DNA of 64,000 nucleotides from JACVRU01 sp040902725 (GTDB taxonomy: Bacteria; Actinomycetota; Thermoleophilia; Gaiellales; Gaiellaceae): contig JBBDWU010000024.1 of assembly GCA_040902725.1 (NCBI GenBank), forward strand, positions 1 to 64,000, in the 5' to 3' direction. Below the pieces are notes generated by a model. The model ran no database searches. It was not told the DNA's origin and saw only the letters and a list, made by a program, of their open reading frames with translations. Made by a program: the position numbers and the translations under genes. Positions within the stretch are counted from its first letter, which is position 1; each line of letters starts with the position of its first letter. Shown here piece by piece: positions 1 to 9,066 of the stretch.

Positions 1-1261
<1,261 letters not shown>

Positions 1262-1262
<1 letters not shown>

Positions 1263-1720
1263 TGCCCGAGGAGCAGCAGGAGCTCGACGTCGAGTCGCTG
1301 ATCGCGGAGCGCGACGAGTACCTCCGCGACCTCCAGCGCGTCGCGGCGGAGTTCGAGAACTTCCGCAAGCGCGTGGCCCGGGACCAGGAGAGCCTGGTCG
1401 CCCGGGCCGCCGAGCGGCTCGCGCGCGAGCTCGTCCCCGTCCTCGACGACCTCGAGCGGGCACTGCAGGCCGCGGAGGAGCACGAGGAGGCGAAACTCGA
1501 GGAGGGCGTCCGCCTCGTCCACCGGCAGCTGGCGGAGGCGCTCCGCAAGGAGGGCCTCGAGGAGATCCCCACGGACGGCAAGTTCGACCCGCACGTGCAC
1601 GAGGCGCTCCTCTCCCGGCCCTCGGAGGCCGAGGCGGGGACGGTGCTGGAGGTGCTGCAGAAGGGCTACCGGCTGGGCGACCGCGTCCTCCGGCCGGCGC
1701 GGGTTGTGATCGCTGAGTGA
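1262..1720 (+). CDS. grpE: Nucleotide exchange factor GrpE
   Basis: GrpE releases ADP from DnaK. The 152-residue protein has a coiled-coil N-terminal half (EFENFRKRVARDQE) and the C-terminal beta domain with the HEALLS and VLQKGY segments characteristic of GrpE. It is shorter than E. coli GrpE (about 197 residues) because the poorly conserved N-terminal extension is nearly absent. The ATG overlaps the dnaK stop by 1 nt and the stop overlaps the dnaJ GTG by 4 nt (GTGA), which indicates translational coupling. Confidence 0.96.
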
Positions 1721-2757
1721 GCTCGACGCTGTACGAGGCGCTCGGCGTCCCCAAGTCGGCGTCGCAGGACGAGATCAAGAAGACCTACCGCAAGCTCGCG
1801 CGCGAGTACCACCCCGACCGGAACCCGGGCGACACGGCCGCGGAAGAGCGCTTCAAGCAGGTGCAGCACGCCTACGACGTGCTCGGCGACCCCGAGAAGC
1901 GCAAGCAGTACGACCGCGGCCCGCGCGGCTTCGACGGCCGGGGCGCGGGCGCGCCGGGCGGCTTCACGTTCGAGGACTTCGACCTCGGCGACATCTTCGG
2001 CGGCTTCTTCGGCCGCGGCGCGCCCCAGCGGCCGCAGGCCCGGCGCGGCGCCGACGTCGAGGTGGCGGTCAACCTTTCCTTCGAGGACTCGCTGCGCGGC
2101 CTGGAGACCCGCATCCCGGTGCAGGTGGACACGTCCTGCCGGACGTGCGGCGGCACCGGCGCGCGGCCCGGTACGGCGCCCAGGATCTGTCCCGAGTGCA
2201 ACGGCCGTGGCGTGCGAGCCGAGAGCCAGGGCCGCTTCGCGATCTCGCAGCCGTGCCCGCGCTGCCGCGGCAACGGCACGGTGATCGAGCAGCCCTGCGA
2301 GAGCTGCAAGGGCTCCGGCCGCGAGCGCCGGACGAAGCGCTACACGGTCAGGATCCCCGCCGGCGTCAAGGACGGCACGCGCATCCGGTTGAAGGGCAAG
2401 GGCGAGGCGGGCGCGAACGGCGGCCCGCCCGGCGACCTCTACGTCGTCACGCGCGTCGAGCCGTCGCCGACGTTCGAGCGGCGCGGCGACGACCTCGTCG
2501 TCGAGGTGCCCGTGGGCTACTCCGACGCCGTGCTCGGCGGGAAGGTGGAGGTGCCGACGCCCGACGGCTCGGTGACGCTGAAGGTGCCCGCCGGCTCGAC
2601 CGACGGGAAGCTGCTGCGCGTCCGCGGACGCGGCGCGCCGAAGCTCAAGGGCTCCGGCAAGGGCGACGTGCTCGCGCGCCTGCGCATCGCCGTCCCCACG
2701 CGGCCGTCGAAGAAGGAGCGCGAGCTGCTGGAGGAGCTGAGGAAGGCGGAGGCATGA
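1717..2757 (+). CDS. dnaJ: Chaperone protein DnaJ (Hsp40)
   Basis: DnaJ delivers unfolded clients to DnaK and stimulates its ATPase. The 346-residue protein has a J-domain with HPD at residues 32-34, a Gly/Phe-rich linker (about 68-108), and a cysteine-rich zinc domain with four CxxCxGxG-type repeats (about 138-205; the second is CPECNGRG, the third CPRCRGNG). The C-terminal substrate-binding beta domains follow. The start is a GTG overlapping the grpE stop. All type I DnaJ elements are present. Confidence 0.97.
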   Translation: MSSTLYEALGVPKSASQDEIKKTYRKLAREYHPDRNPGDTAAEERFKQVQHAYDVLGDPEKRKQYDRGPRGFDGRGAGAPGGFTFEDFDLGDIFGGFFGRGAPQRPQARRGADVEVAVNLSFEDSLRGLETRIPVQVDTSCRTCGGTGARPGTAPRICPECNGRGVRAESQGRFAISQPCPRCRGNGTVIEQPCESCKGSGRERRTKRYTVRIPAGVKDGTRIRLKGKGEAGANGGPPGDLYVVTRVEPSPTFERRGDDLVVEVPVGYSDAVLGGKVEVPTPDGSVTLKVPAGSTDGKLLRVRGRGAPKLKGSGKGDVLARLRIAVPTRPSKKERELLEELRKAEA

Positions 2758-3092
2758 CCGACACCAGGCCGCGCTACATGATCTCTGTCGCCGCCGAGCT
2801 CGTCGGCATGCACCCGCAGACGCTGCGCATGTACGAGCAGAAGGGACTGCTGCGGCCCCAGCGCACCGCCGGCAACACCCGCGTCTACTCGGAGGCCGAC
2901 GTCGAGCGGCTGCGCCTGATCCAGCAGCTCACGACCGAGCTCCGCCTCAACCTGGCGGGGGTCGAGATCTTTCTCCAGCTGCAGGACGAGCTTCAGCGGC
3001 TGAGGGAGCGGATGGAAGGCGTCGAGCGGCGCTACAAGCGCGAGATCGTCCTCTACGAGCCGCCGGGGCGGCGATGGACTTCCAGAAGCTAA
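2754..3092 (+). CDS. hspR: Heat-shock repressor HspR (MerR family)
   Basis: HspR is the MerR-type repressor of the actinobacterial dnaK operon and clpB; it binds HAIR inverted repeats and uses DnaK as co-repressor. The 112-residue protein begins with a winged helix-turn-helix containing MHPQTLRMYEQKGLL and NTRVYSEADVERL, followed by a short coiled-coil. Its ATG overlaps the dnaJ stop (ATGA). Its place after dnaJ is diagnostic for actinobacteria. The HAIR operator would lie upstream of dnaK, outside the window. Confidence 0.93.
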   Translation: MTDTRPRYMISVAAELVGMHPQTLRMYEQKGLLRPQRTAGNTRVYSEADVERLRLIQQLTTELRLNLAGVEIFLQLQDELQRLRERMEGVERRYKREIVLYEPPGRRWTSRS

Positions 3093-3464
3093 CGCTCAAG
3101 TCCCAGGAGGCGGTCGCCGGCGCGCAGGAGCTTGCGCGCCGCCTGGGCAACCCGAAGCTCTACCCCGAGCATCTGACGCTCGCGCTCATGGACCAGGAGC
3201 TGCCGCGCGCGCGCTCGTCGCCGACGCGGGCGCCGTGCGCGCCGAGGCCGAGGCGGCCCTGCGCACGAAGCCGGCGATCAGCGGCGCGCAGCAGCGCCGA
3301 CCGCCTCCGCCGCCTTCTCCCGCGTGCTCGACCGCGGGTTCGACGAGGCGCGCGAGCTCGGCGACGAGTACGTCTCGGTGGAGCACCTGCTGCTGGCGCT
3401 CGAGCTCACGTCGCGCGGCATCAACGAGGTGCGGGGCTCGCAGCGGGTCACCGGCCTAGATTAG
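3074..3464 (+). pseudogene. clpB: clpB N-terminal remnant, frameshifted and truncated
   Basis: The ATG at 3074 opens a perfect ClpB N-domain start (MDFQKLTLKSQEAV, then LYPEHLTLALMDQELPRA). After that the protein continues only by changing frame twice: ALVADAGAVRAEAEAALRTK is in a second frame and SAAFSRVLDRGFDEARELGD... in a third. Each shift equals loss of one base. The match ends near LLLALELTSRGINEV, and a TAG follows at 3462-3464. Only about 130 of the usual 860 residues remain; both AAA+ ATPase modules are absent. The gene overlaps the hspR 3' end, the normal clpB position in this operon family. Single-base losses could be sequencing errors, but the truncation cannot. Confidence 0.85.
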
Positions 3465-4202
3465 GGCCTCAGGAGCTCGCACAACTGGTCGACCGTTTGC
3501 CAGTTCCTCGTTCGGCGCAGCCAGTTCGGGTGGTAAGCGCGGTAGGACGCGGCGGGCAAACCAGCGTGCTCGAGCTCGGCGAGATGTAGCGAGAGGGGCC
3601 GGATCTTGAATCCCGGGAAGAGTTGACCGATCCGCTCATCGAATCCCGGACCGGTGAATCGACCACGCCATTGCGGTGCGGTCGCTGAACGGGTCGATGG
3701 CGCGCCGGACTTCGTGCGCGGCAGACCAGAACGGGGCTCCGGATCGGTCGCTACCGAACGCGAACGCTCGATAGGCGAGGAGCAGGTCGTCCAGATCGTG
3801 ATCCGCGACCAGAGAGAGTTCGGATCGAGGTGGCCAGAGCTGGGTTTGCTTGCCGATGATCAGAAGTCGGCGTCGCGCCGACGCGAACGCTGGGGAGACG
3901 CTGATGAACAAAGGTGCCGAGAGTCCCTGATCACGCGGCAGCTCCGCGAGTGCTGCCGTCCAGACGGGCGCGTAGATCTCCCGCAGCGCACCGTTGAGTT
4001 GCCACGTCGCGTCCGCCCTCAGATCGATGATCCTACAAGCGGCTACGGCCCCGGCCGGAGCGGCCACTTGCGTCTCTGCGGCAGTTGGACGACCATCTGT
4101 GGATGCGGGGTCAGCGTGAGCCACTCGAGGTTTACGAGCCCGAGCTCGAGCGGCTTCTACAAGGCGTCGGAAGCTGATGATGTCGATCGACGCTAACCTC
4201 AC
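3461..4202 (-). pseudogene. Decayed hypothetical gene, uracil-DNA-glycosylase-like family (tentative)
   Basis: Two minus-strand segments look like parts of one protein. The first (4202 to about 3660) contains RRLLIIGKQTQLW, LLAYRAFAFG and APFWSAAHEV and ends at a stop at 3636-3638. A second frame (about 3660 to 3461) contains FTGPGFDERIGQLFPG and SYRAYHPNWLRRTRNW and stops at 3461-3463. I associate these motifs with bacterial uracil-DNA-glycosylase-like hypothetical proteins, in which a stretch of several dozen residues separates the two blocks. Here they are joined after MAWS, so an internal deletion plus frame change seems likely. The N-terminal 60 residues are low-complexity and the true start is unclear. 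Its stop overlaps the clpB remnant's stop. Confidence 0.5.
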
Positions 4203-4222
4203 TCGCGTCGTCCGCCTACTGG

Positions 4223-4423
4223 ATGGGGATGAAGGTGAAGAGGAAGCTGACGCCTGAGGAACGCGCGGAGTTCAAGCGCGTCGAAGAGCTCAGCGAGGCC
4301 GCGCGGGAGAACATGCAGAGGATCCTCGACGAGGTCGCCGCTCGACGCCGCGAGCGCGAGGCCGAGCGCGCAGAGCAGGAGCCAGAGAGGTTCTGGCATC
4401 GCGTGTTGAGCCGTCGCACGTAG
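4223..4423 (+). CDS. Small charged hypothetical protein
   Basis: This 66-residue open frame encodes a highly charged, mostly helical protein (KRKLTPEERAEFKRVEELSE, then a long Arg/Glu helix). I do not recognise a family. The start could be ATG 4223 or ATG 4229. It is the only plausible gene between the decayed region and the CHRD gene; codon use is G/C-rich like its neighbours. It is not obviously part of an operon. Confidence 0.45.
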   Translation: MGMKVKRKLTPEERAEFKRVEELSEAARENMQRILDEVAARRREREAERAEQEPERFWHRVLSRRT

Positions 4424-4508
4424 CGGTCCCCCTTGCAGATGTCAGGCCGACAATCCGTTCACGCGGCCGCAGCGAACTAGGATCAGGAACCCACCCCGAG
4501 GAGGGCAC

Positions 4509-4955
4509 ATGAGCAAGGTTCTGATGGTCGTCGCCGCCGCGGCCCTGGTCGTCGCCGCGGTCGCCGGCGGCTCGCCCGCGAAGCCGCAGATGAACTTCCA
4601 GGCGAAGCTCGACAAGAAGCAGGAAGTCCCGGCGCCGACCGGCGCGCCGAAGCAGGCCGCCGGCACTTGGTCGGGCTCGCTCAGCCAGCACAAGCTCAAG
4701 TGGGTGCTGACCTTCCGGAAGCTCTCGGGCGCCGCGGACTCGGCCCACATCCACATGGCGCCGAAGGGCACGGCCGGTGACGTGATCGTCGCGCTCTGCG
4801 GCCCGTGCAAGAACGGGCAGAAGGGAACGGCCACGGTCGACGTCGCCACCGTCGACGCCCTGCTGACGGGCAACGCCTACGTCAACGTCCACACCGCCGC
4901 GAACCCCGACGGCGAGATCCGCGGGCAGATCAAGAAGGCGGGGGCGAAGCCCTAG
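4509..4955 (+). CDS. Secreted CHRD domain protein
   Basis: The 148-residue protein has an N-terminal signal peptide or membrane anchor (about residues 1-24, Ala/Val-rich) and one CHRD domain, recognisable by AHIHMAPKG near residue 80 and NVHTAANPDGEIRGQI near the C terminus. CHRD domains occur in chordin and in many bacterial exported proteins of unknown function. A GAGGAGG Shine-Dalgarno lies just upstream of the ATG. Its stop overlaps by 4 nt the stop of the convergent cupin gene. Confidence 0.85.
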   Translation: MSKVLMVVAAAALVVAAVAGGSPAKPQMNFQAKLDKKQEVPAPTGAPKQAAGTWSGSLSQHKLKWVLTFRKLSGAADSAHIHMAPKGTAGDVIVALCGPCKNGQKGTATVDVATVDALLTGNAYVNVHTAANPDGEIRGQIKKAGAKP

Positions 4956-5308
4956 GTGCTCTCGAGGTACTCGGCCTGCCCCGTCTCCGGCGGGGCCCCG
5001 GAGGCGAAGAGGAGAAGCTCGGTGTCGCCGTCGTTCCGCAGCTGGAGCGGTGTTCCAGACGGGACGACGGCGATGTCGCCGCGCCCCAGCTCGTGAGCCT
5101 CGGCCGGCTCGCCGAGCATCAGCGTCAGGCTCCCGTCGAGCACGACGAAGAGTTCTTCCTGGACCTTCTCGAGGTGACGGACGCCCTTCGTCTGCGGCGG
5201 CAGCCGCCAGAGGTTCGCGCGCATGTGCTCCATCGAGTCGGAGAGGCGCGCCAGCCGGCGCCCGTCGTCGCGCTCTACCCATTCGGCCTCGTCGAAACGG
5301 AAGATCAC
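4952..5308 (-). CDS. Cupin domain protein
   Basis: A 118-residue single-domain cupin. The two beta-barrel motifs are visible as RHLEKVQEELFVVLDGSLTL and GDIAVVPSGTPLQLRN. Such proteins bind a metal or small ligand; the substrate cannot be told. The start is a GTG whose bases overlap the stop of the upstream lipid kinase gene (GTGA), so the two are co-transcribed. The 3' end overlaps the CHRD gene on the other strand. Confidence 0.85.
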   Translation of the reverse strand: MIFRFDEAEWVERDDGRRLARLSDSMEHMRANLWRLPPQTKGVRHLEKVQEELFVVLDGSLTLMLGEPAEAHELGRGDIAVVPSGTPLQLRNDGDTELLLFASGAPPETGQAEYLEST

Positions 5309-6049
5309 GCGGGCAGTCTCACACGCAGCGCTCGCCGAAGCAGCTCGAACTCGAGCGGCGACTCCAGCTCGACCGGCTCGCCGTCGATCGCGGCCCGAAC
5401 GCGCGCACTGCGGGCCCGGACGACGAAGCGCGTGCCCGCGCGGGTCTCGGTGCGCAGGCGTAGCCGGCCCGCCCGCTCGATCGAGTAGGCCGAGAGCGTG
5501 CCGCCGTCGAGCCGCTCCCGGCGACCGCCCGGCCGGTACTCGTTGTTGCCGACGAGCAGCAGGTGGACTGCGCGCTCCTCGCCGTCGACCTCGAGCCGCC
5601 AGGGCGCGCGCCTGAGGCGCAGGGCGACGCGCGCGAGCCGCCCGAGCGGCGTCCTGTCGGCGTCCTCCTCGTGCACCTCGGCTGCGTAGGCGCCGAGCGA
5701 GACGTTGTTTGAGGAACAGGCGGCCGTTCACGCGGCCGACGTCGATGCGGCGCTCCGGGCCGTCGAAGGCGTCGAGCGCTCCCACGGGATCGTCCGGGTC
5801 GAGCCCGAGGTCGCGCGCGAGGTGGTTCCGCGTCCCCAGGGGCACGACCACGAACGGAAGGTCGTGCTCGAGCGCCGCGGCCGCCACCGGCGCGAGCGAC
5901 CCGTCGCCGCCCGCCACGCCCACGATCTCCACGCCGTCCAGGTCTCCGTCGCCGAGCTCCCGCACCTCGATGCCACGATCGCGCGCGGCCGCGGCAAGCT
6001 CGCCGGCGTCGTCTGCACCTGAGCGAGGGTTCACGTACAGCACGCGCAT
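5305..6049 (-). pseudogene. Diacylglycerol/sphingosine kinase-like lipid kinase (YegS type), frameshifted
   Basis: The first part (ATG 6049 downward) has the DAGK catalytic signature: VNPRSGADDAG near the start and the VGVAGGDGSLAPVA nucleotide loop, then VPLGTRNHLARDLGL. After GRVNGRLFL the frame breaks at an AAA run (plus-strand TTT 5708-5710). Removing one A restores NNVSLGAYAAEVHEED and a full C-terminal domain (LLLVGNNEYRPGG) ending at 5305. The repaired protein would be 247 residues. One extra base in a homopolymer may be a sequencing error, so the gene may be intact in the cell. Its ATG lies only 14 nt from the divergent mqnB ATG. Confidence 0.75.
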
Positions 6050-6050
6050 A

Positions 6051-6056
6051 TACGGT
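6051..6056 (+). promoter_or_regulatory. Leaderless-type -10 box of mqnB
   Basis: TACGGT ends 7 nt before the ATG at 6064 with no Shine-Dalgarno between. The divergent lipid kinase starts 2 nt upstream of the box, so the promoter must overlap that gene's start. Confidence 0.5.
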
Positions 6057-6063
6057 CCCCGTT

Positions 6064-6597
6064 ATGGACGTTTTGGTCGCCGCCGCAACCTCGCGAGAGC
6101 TCGACTGCGCCGCCGGAGCGCGCACGCTGGCGTGCGGAATCGGCCCGGTGGAGGCCGGAATCGCGACCGCGGCCGCGCTCGCCGAGCGGCGGCCGGAAGC
6201 GGTGATCCACGTCGGCCTGGCCGGCGGGCGGGGCATCGAGGCCGGCACGTTGGTGCTCGCCTCGGCGTCGCTCTACTGCGACCTGCACGCGGACGTGCAC
6301 GTTCCGCGGCGCGTCGAGCCCGACGCGGACCTGCTCGCGCGCGCCCGGGCGGCACTGCCGGAGGCGCTCCTCCAGCCGATCGGGACGAGCGCGACCGTCG
6401 GCGGCACGACGGGCTGTGACGTCGAGGCAATGGAGGGCTTCGCCGTGCTGCGGGCGGCGGAGCTCGCCGGAGTGCCGGCGATCGAACTGCGCGCAGTCTC
6501 GAACGAGGTCGCGGAGCCGGACCGCTCGCTCTGGCAGTTCGAGCTCGGCCTCGCGGCGCTGGCGGAAGCCGTGCCACGCCTGCTTCGCGCCCTGTGA
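6064..6597 (+). CDS. mqnB: Futalosine hydrolase (MqnB-like nucleosidase)
   Basis: A 177-residue member of the purine nucleoside phosphorylase/nucleosidase family. HVGLAGGRG near residue 51 is the base-binding loop, CDVEAMEGFAVLRAA (about 118-132) the ribose-binding segment, and AVSNEVAEPDR near 143 carries the catalytic region. These fit futalosine hydrolase, which splits futalosine to dehypoxanthinyl-futalosine and hypoxanthine in the alternative menaquinone pathway. It is somewhat shorter than usual (about 200-230). No other mqn genes are in the window, so a related nucleosidase role cannot be excluded. Confidence 0.72.
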   Translation: MDVLVAAATSRELDCAAGARTLACGIGPVEAGIATAAALAERRPEAVIHVGLAGGRGIEAGTLVLASASLYCDLHADVHVPRRVEPDADLLARARAALPEALLQPIGTSATVGGTTGCDVEAMEGFAVLRAAELAGVPAIELRAVSNEVAEPDRSLWQFELGLAALAEAVPRLLRAL

Positions 6598-7253
6598 GCG
6601 CCCTCCCGCCCGAGCAGCGCACCGTCGGCCAGCTAGTCGCCGAGACGATCCAGGCCTACCGCAACCACGTGCTCGGCGCGTTCGCGCTGGGGATCCCGGC
6701 GGCGGTCGTCGACGTGGTCGGCACCGAGCTCGACCGGACGACCTGGTTCCTGATCTCGCCCGTCGCCGGCGCGCTCTTCCTCACACCGGCCTACATCGGC
6801 GCCGTCCTGCTCGTCAGCGGCGCGCGGCCCGGCCGGCGGGCGATCGTTACGGCCTTCGCTGCGGGCGCGCTCGCATTCCTCCCGTTTCCCTTCCTCGCGG
6901 CGATCTTCATCCTCCCGGGCCTCGCCTGGTTCGCGCTCGTCGGCCTCTGCGTCCCGGTCGCGCTACTCGAGCGGCGCGGGGTGCAGGACTCGTTTGCGCG
7001 CGCGTACCGACTCGCCCGCGCCGACTACGTCCACGTCCTCGGCGGCCTCGCCACGCTCGCGCTCGTCGTCTTCCTCACGCGGACGGTGCTGTTCTTCCTG
7101 CTCCGCGACCTCGGCGACTCCACCTCGGTCGTCGCCTCCGTGCTCGCGGACATCGTCATCTCGCCGATCCTCTTCCTGGGCGCCGCGCTCCTCTACGACG
7201 ACCAGGTCGCCCGCGCCGTAGACTCGGCGCCCTCGACGACAAGGGAGGCGTGA
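6594..7253 (+). CDS. Multi-pass membrane protein of unknown function
   Basis: A 219-residue integral membrane protein with about five or six hydrophobic segments after a short cytoplasmic N terminus (VGQLVAETIQAYRNH). The overall pattern resembles glycerophosphoryl-phosphodiesterase-type membrane domains, but I cannot assign a function. The GTG start overlaps the mqnB stop (GTGA), and its stop overlaps the ATG of the GYD gene, making a three-gene operon. Confidence 0.8.
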   Translation: MSALPPEQRTVGQLVAETIQAYRNHVLGAFALGIPAAVVDVVGTELDRTTWFLISPVAGALFLTPAYIGAVLLVSGARPGRRAIVTAFAAGALAFLPFPFLAAIFILPGLAWFALVGLCVPVALLERRGVQDSFARAYRLARADYVHVLGGLATLALVVFLTRTVLFFLLRDLGDSTSVVASVLADIVISPILFLGAALLYDDQVARAVDSAPSTTREA

Positions 7254-7537
7254 TGCCGACGTACATCCTGCTGTCGACGCTCACGGTGCAGGGCGTCCAG
7301 ACTCTGAAGTCGAACCCCGAACGGCTCCGCGAGGTGAACCGTGACGTCGAGGAGCTCGGCGCGCGCGTCCTCCACCAGTGGGCGACGCTCGGCGAGTTCG
7401 ACTTCGTGAACGTGATCGAGGCGCCCGACGACGCGACCGTCGCCCGCCTCTCGGTCGCCCTCGGAGCGCGCGGGAGCGCCAGGTTTCAGACGCTGCCGGC
7501 CATCCCGGTCGACGAGTTCCTCGCGCTCATGGAGTAG
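7253..7537 (+). CDS. GYD domain protein
   Basis: A 94-residue single-domain protein with the features of the GYD family: YILLSTLTVQGVQTLKSNPERL at the start, the central GEFDFVNVIEAPDD and a short ferredoxin-like alpha/beta fold. GYD proteins are small and of unknown function. Its ATG overlaps the upstream stop by one base. The 3' end overlaps the convergent kelch gene by 11 nt. Confidence 0.85.
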   Translation: MPTYILLSTLTVQGVQTLKSNPERLREVNRDVEELGARVLHQWATLGEFDFVNVIEAPDDATVARLSVALGARGSARFQTLPAIPVDEFLALME

Positions 7538-8441
7538 ACACGTCGAGGACCTCGTTCGCGGTGTGTGAGCCGAGACCCGGGAGCGGCGCGCCACCGATCG
7601 CGTACACCCTGCCCTTGATCCCGACGACCGCGAGCCCGTGGCGCGGCGTCTTCATGCTGGGCAGCCGTCGCCAGGTGCGGCGCTCGAGATCGTACGCGTA
7701 GACCGAGGCGATCGAGCCCTCCGGTTCCTCGCCGCCCACCGAGACGAGCCGGCCGGCCGCGTACGCCATCCCGGTGCCTCCACGCGGATCGGGCACGGGC
7801 GGCAGCCGGCTCCAGCGGCGGGTCTTCGGCGAGTAGACCTCGAAGGTGGCGAGGTTCGAGTCGATGCCGCCCAGCCGGCCGGCGAGCACGTAGACGCGGC
7901 CGCCGACGCTCGCCGCCGCGAGGTGCTCGCGCGGCCGCGGGCCGAGGATGGACGTCCAGCGGCCGCTCTTCAGGTCGAGGACGAGCGCCGACTTCGCCAG
8001 TCCTCGCGGCCCGACCCCGCCGACGACGTAGAGCTTCCCGGCGGCGACCGCGGCCGCGCCGGCGCCTCGCGCGCTCGGCATCGGCCGCAGCGCCCGCCAG
8101 CGCGCGCCGTCGAAGGCGAACGCGGCCCGGGTCGGCCCCCGTCCCTCTCCCAGGTGGCCGCCGGCGACGTAGAGCTTTCCGCCTGCGGCCGCCGCCATCG
8201 GGTGGTGGACGGCGATCGGCAGGTCGGGGAGCCGGCGCCAGGTGTTCGTGTCCGGGTCGTAGACCTCGACGACCTGCGAGCCCGACGTCCCGGCGAAGCC
8301 GCCGACGACCGCGATGTCGCCGCGCCACTGCGTCCCGGCCACCTCGGCACGCGGCGTCGGCAGAGGGGCGCGGCTCTCCCAACCGGCTGCGGGGGAGACG
8401 AGTGCTCCGACCGCGGCGAGGGCGACGAGCTTCCCCAGCAT
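7527..8441 (-). CDS. Secreted kelch-repeat beta-propeller protein
   Basis: A 304-residue exported protein. The N-terminal 19 residues form a signal peptide (LVALAAVGALVSPAAG). The rest is a kelch propeller with about six repeats, each with a GG pair and a spaced Tyr/Trp (for example VVGGFAG, YVAGGHLG, YVVGGVG, YVLAGRLGG, YAIGGAPL). Kelch propellers bind partners or form galactose-oxidase-like scaffolds; no catalytic residues are evident. The ATG at 8441 is chosen over ATG 8462 because the signal peptide starts there and a TAGCTT box lies 8 nt upstream. Confidence 0.85.
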   Translation of the reverse strand: MLGKLVALAAVGALVSPAAGWESRAPLPTPRAEVAGTQWRGDIAVVGGFAGTSGSQVVEVYDPDTNTWRRLPDLPIAVHHPMAAAAGGKLYVAGGHLGEGRGPTRAAFAFDGARWRALRPMPSARGAGAAAVAAGKLYVVGGVGPRGLAKSALVLDLKSGRWTSILGPRPREHLAAASVGGRVYVLAGRLGGIDSNLATFEVYSPKTRRWSRLPPVPDPRGGTGMAYAAGRLVSVGGEEPEGSIASVYAYDLERRTWRRLPSMKTPRHGLAVVGIKGRVYAIGGAPLPGLGSHTANEVLDVSTP

Positions 8442-8449
8442 CGTCTGGA

Positions 8450-8455
8450 AAGCTA
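8450..8455 (-). promoter_or_regulatory. Leaderless-type -10 box of the kelch gene
   Basis: On the minus strand TAGCTT ends 8 nt before the ATG at 8441, and no Shine-Dalgarno lies between. It supports the shorter start. Confidence 0.45.
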
Positions 8456-8460
8456 GCGGC

Positions 8461-8655
8461 ATGCTGGAGCTCAGTACCGAGCGGTTCGTCTTCGCGCTCG
8501 TCCTCGGGACGATCCTCTCGCTGCTCGTCTTCCGCCACGCCGAGCAGCACGGCAACCAGCGCGCGACGGCGTGGGGGATCGCGACCTTCTTCTTCGGCGC
8601 CTTCGCCGTCGCGCTCTACTTCTGGCGCTACTTCACGCGGCGCGTGAAGACGTAG
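8461..8655 (+). CDS. Small two-helix membrane protein
   Basis: A 64-residue protein with two predicted transmembrane helices (FVFALVLGTILSLLVF and GIATFFFGAFAVALYFW) and a basic C terminus. No family recognised. It starts 19 nt from the divergent kelch gene, and its last 28 nt overlap the 3' end of the P460 gene. Confidence 0.7.
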   Translation: MLELSTERFVFALVLGTILSLLVFRHAEQHGNQRATAWGIATFFFGAFAVALYFWRYFTRRVKT

Positions 8656-9062
8656 TCCGTCCGCTTCGCCCCGACGTGGCAGGAGAAGCAGAGCTGCCCC
8701 TGCGCGAGCACGGTGAAGCGCGAGCGCGCGGACGGCCGCGACCACTCGATCATCTTCCAGCCGTTGTTCGCCTTGACGCCCGCGACCTTGCGCATGGCGG
8801 CGACGACGCCCACGAACCTGGCGCCGGGACGGGTGATGTCCTTGACGATGACGGTGCCGACCGGGTAGAGCGCCGAGCCGCTGCGCGGCAGCCGGCTCGC
8901 GTAGACGTTCTTCGTGCCGAGGTGCGCGTCGCCGTCGCGGTTGGGCGGGATCGGCTTCGCGTTCAGCTTCGTCCAGCTCCTGTAGCCGGCGGTGTACGCG
9001 GGCAGGCCCGGCAGCGGGCTCGCGCCGGCCAGGCTCAGGACGGTTGCGACGAGGGCGAGCAC
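8628..9062 (-). CDS. Exported cytochrome P460 domain protein
   Basis: A 144-residue protein with a short N-terminal signal peptide and a P460-type domain. The GTVIVKDI segment, the NNGWKMIEW region and the C-terminal heme-binding QLCFSCHVGAKRTDYVF (CxxCH about residue 128) are typical. P460 cytochromes use a modified c-type heme in small-molecule nitrogen or oxygen chemistry; the reaction here is unknown. Start is GTG at 9062, 4 nt after the stop of the YhhQ-type transporter gene, so it is probably the last gene of the psuK operon. Confidence 0.8.
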   Translation of the reverse strand: MLALVATVLSLAGASPLPGLPAYTAGYRSWTKLNAKPIPPNRDGDAHLGTKNVYASRLPRSGSALYPVGTVIVKDITRPGARFVGVVAAMRKVAGVKANNGWKMIEWSRPSARSRFTVLAQGQLCFSCHVGAKRTDYVFTRRVK

Positions 9063-9066
9063 GATT

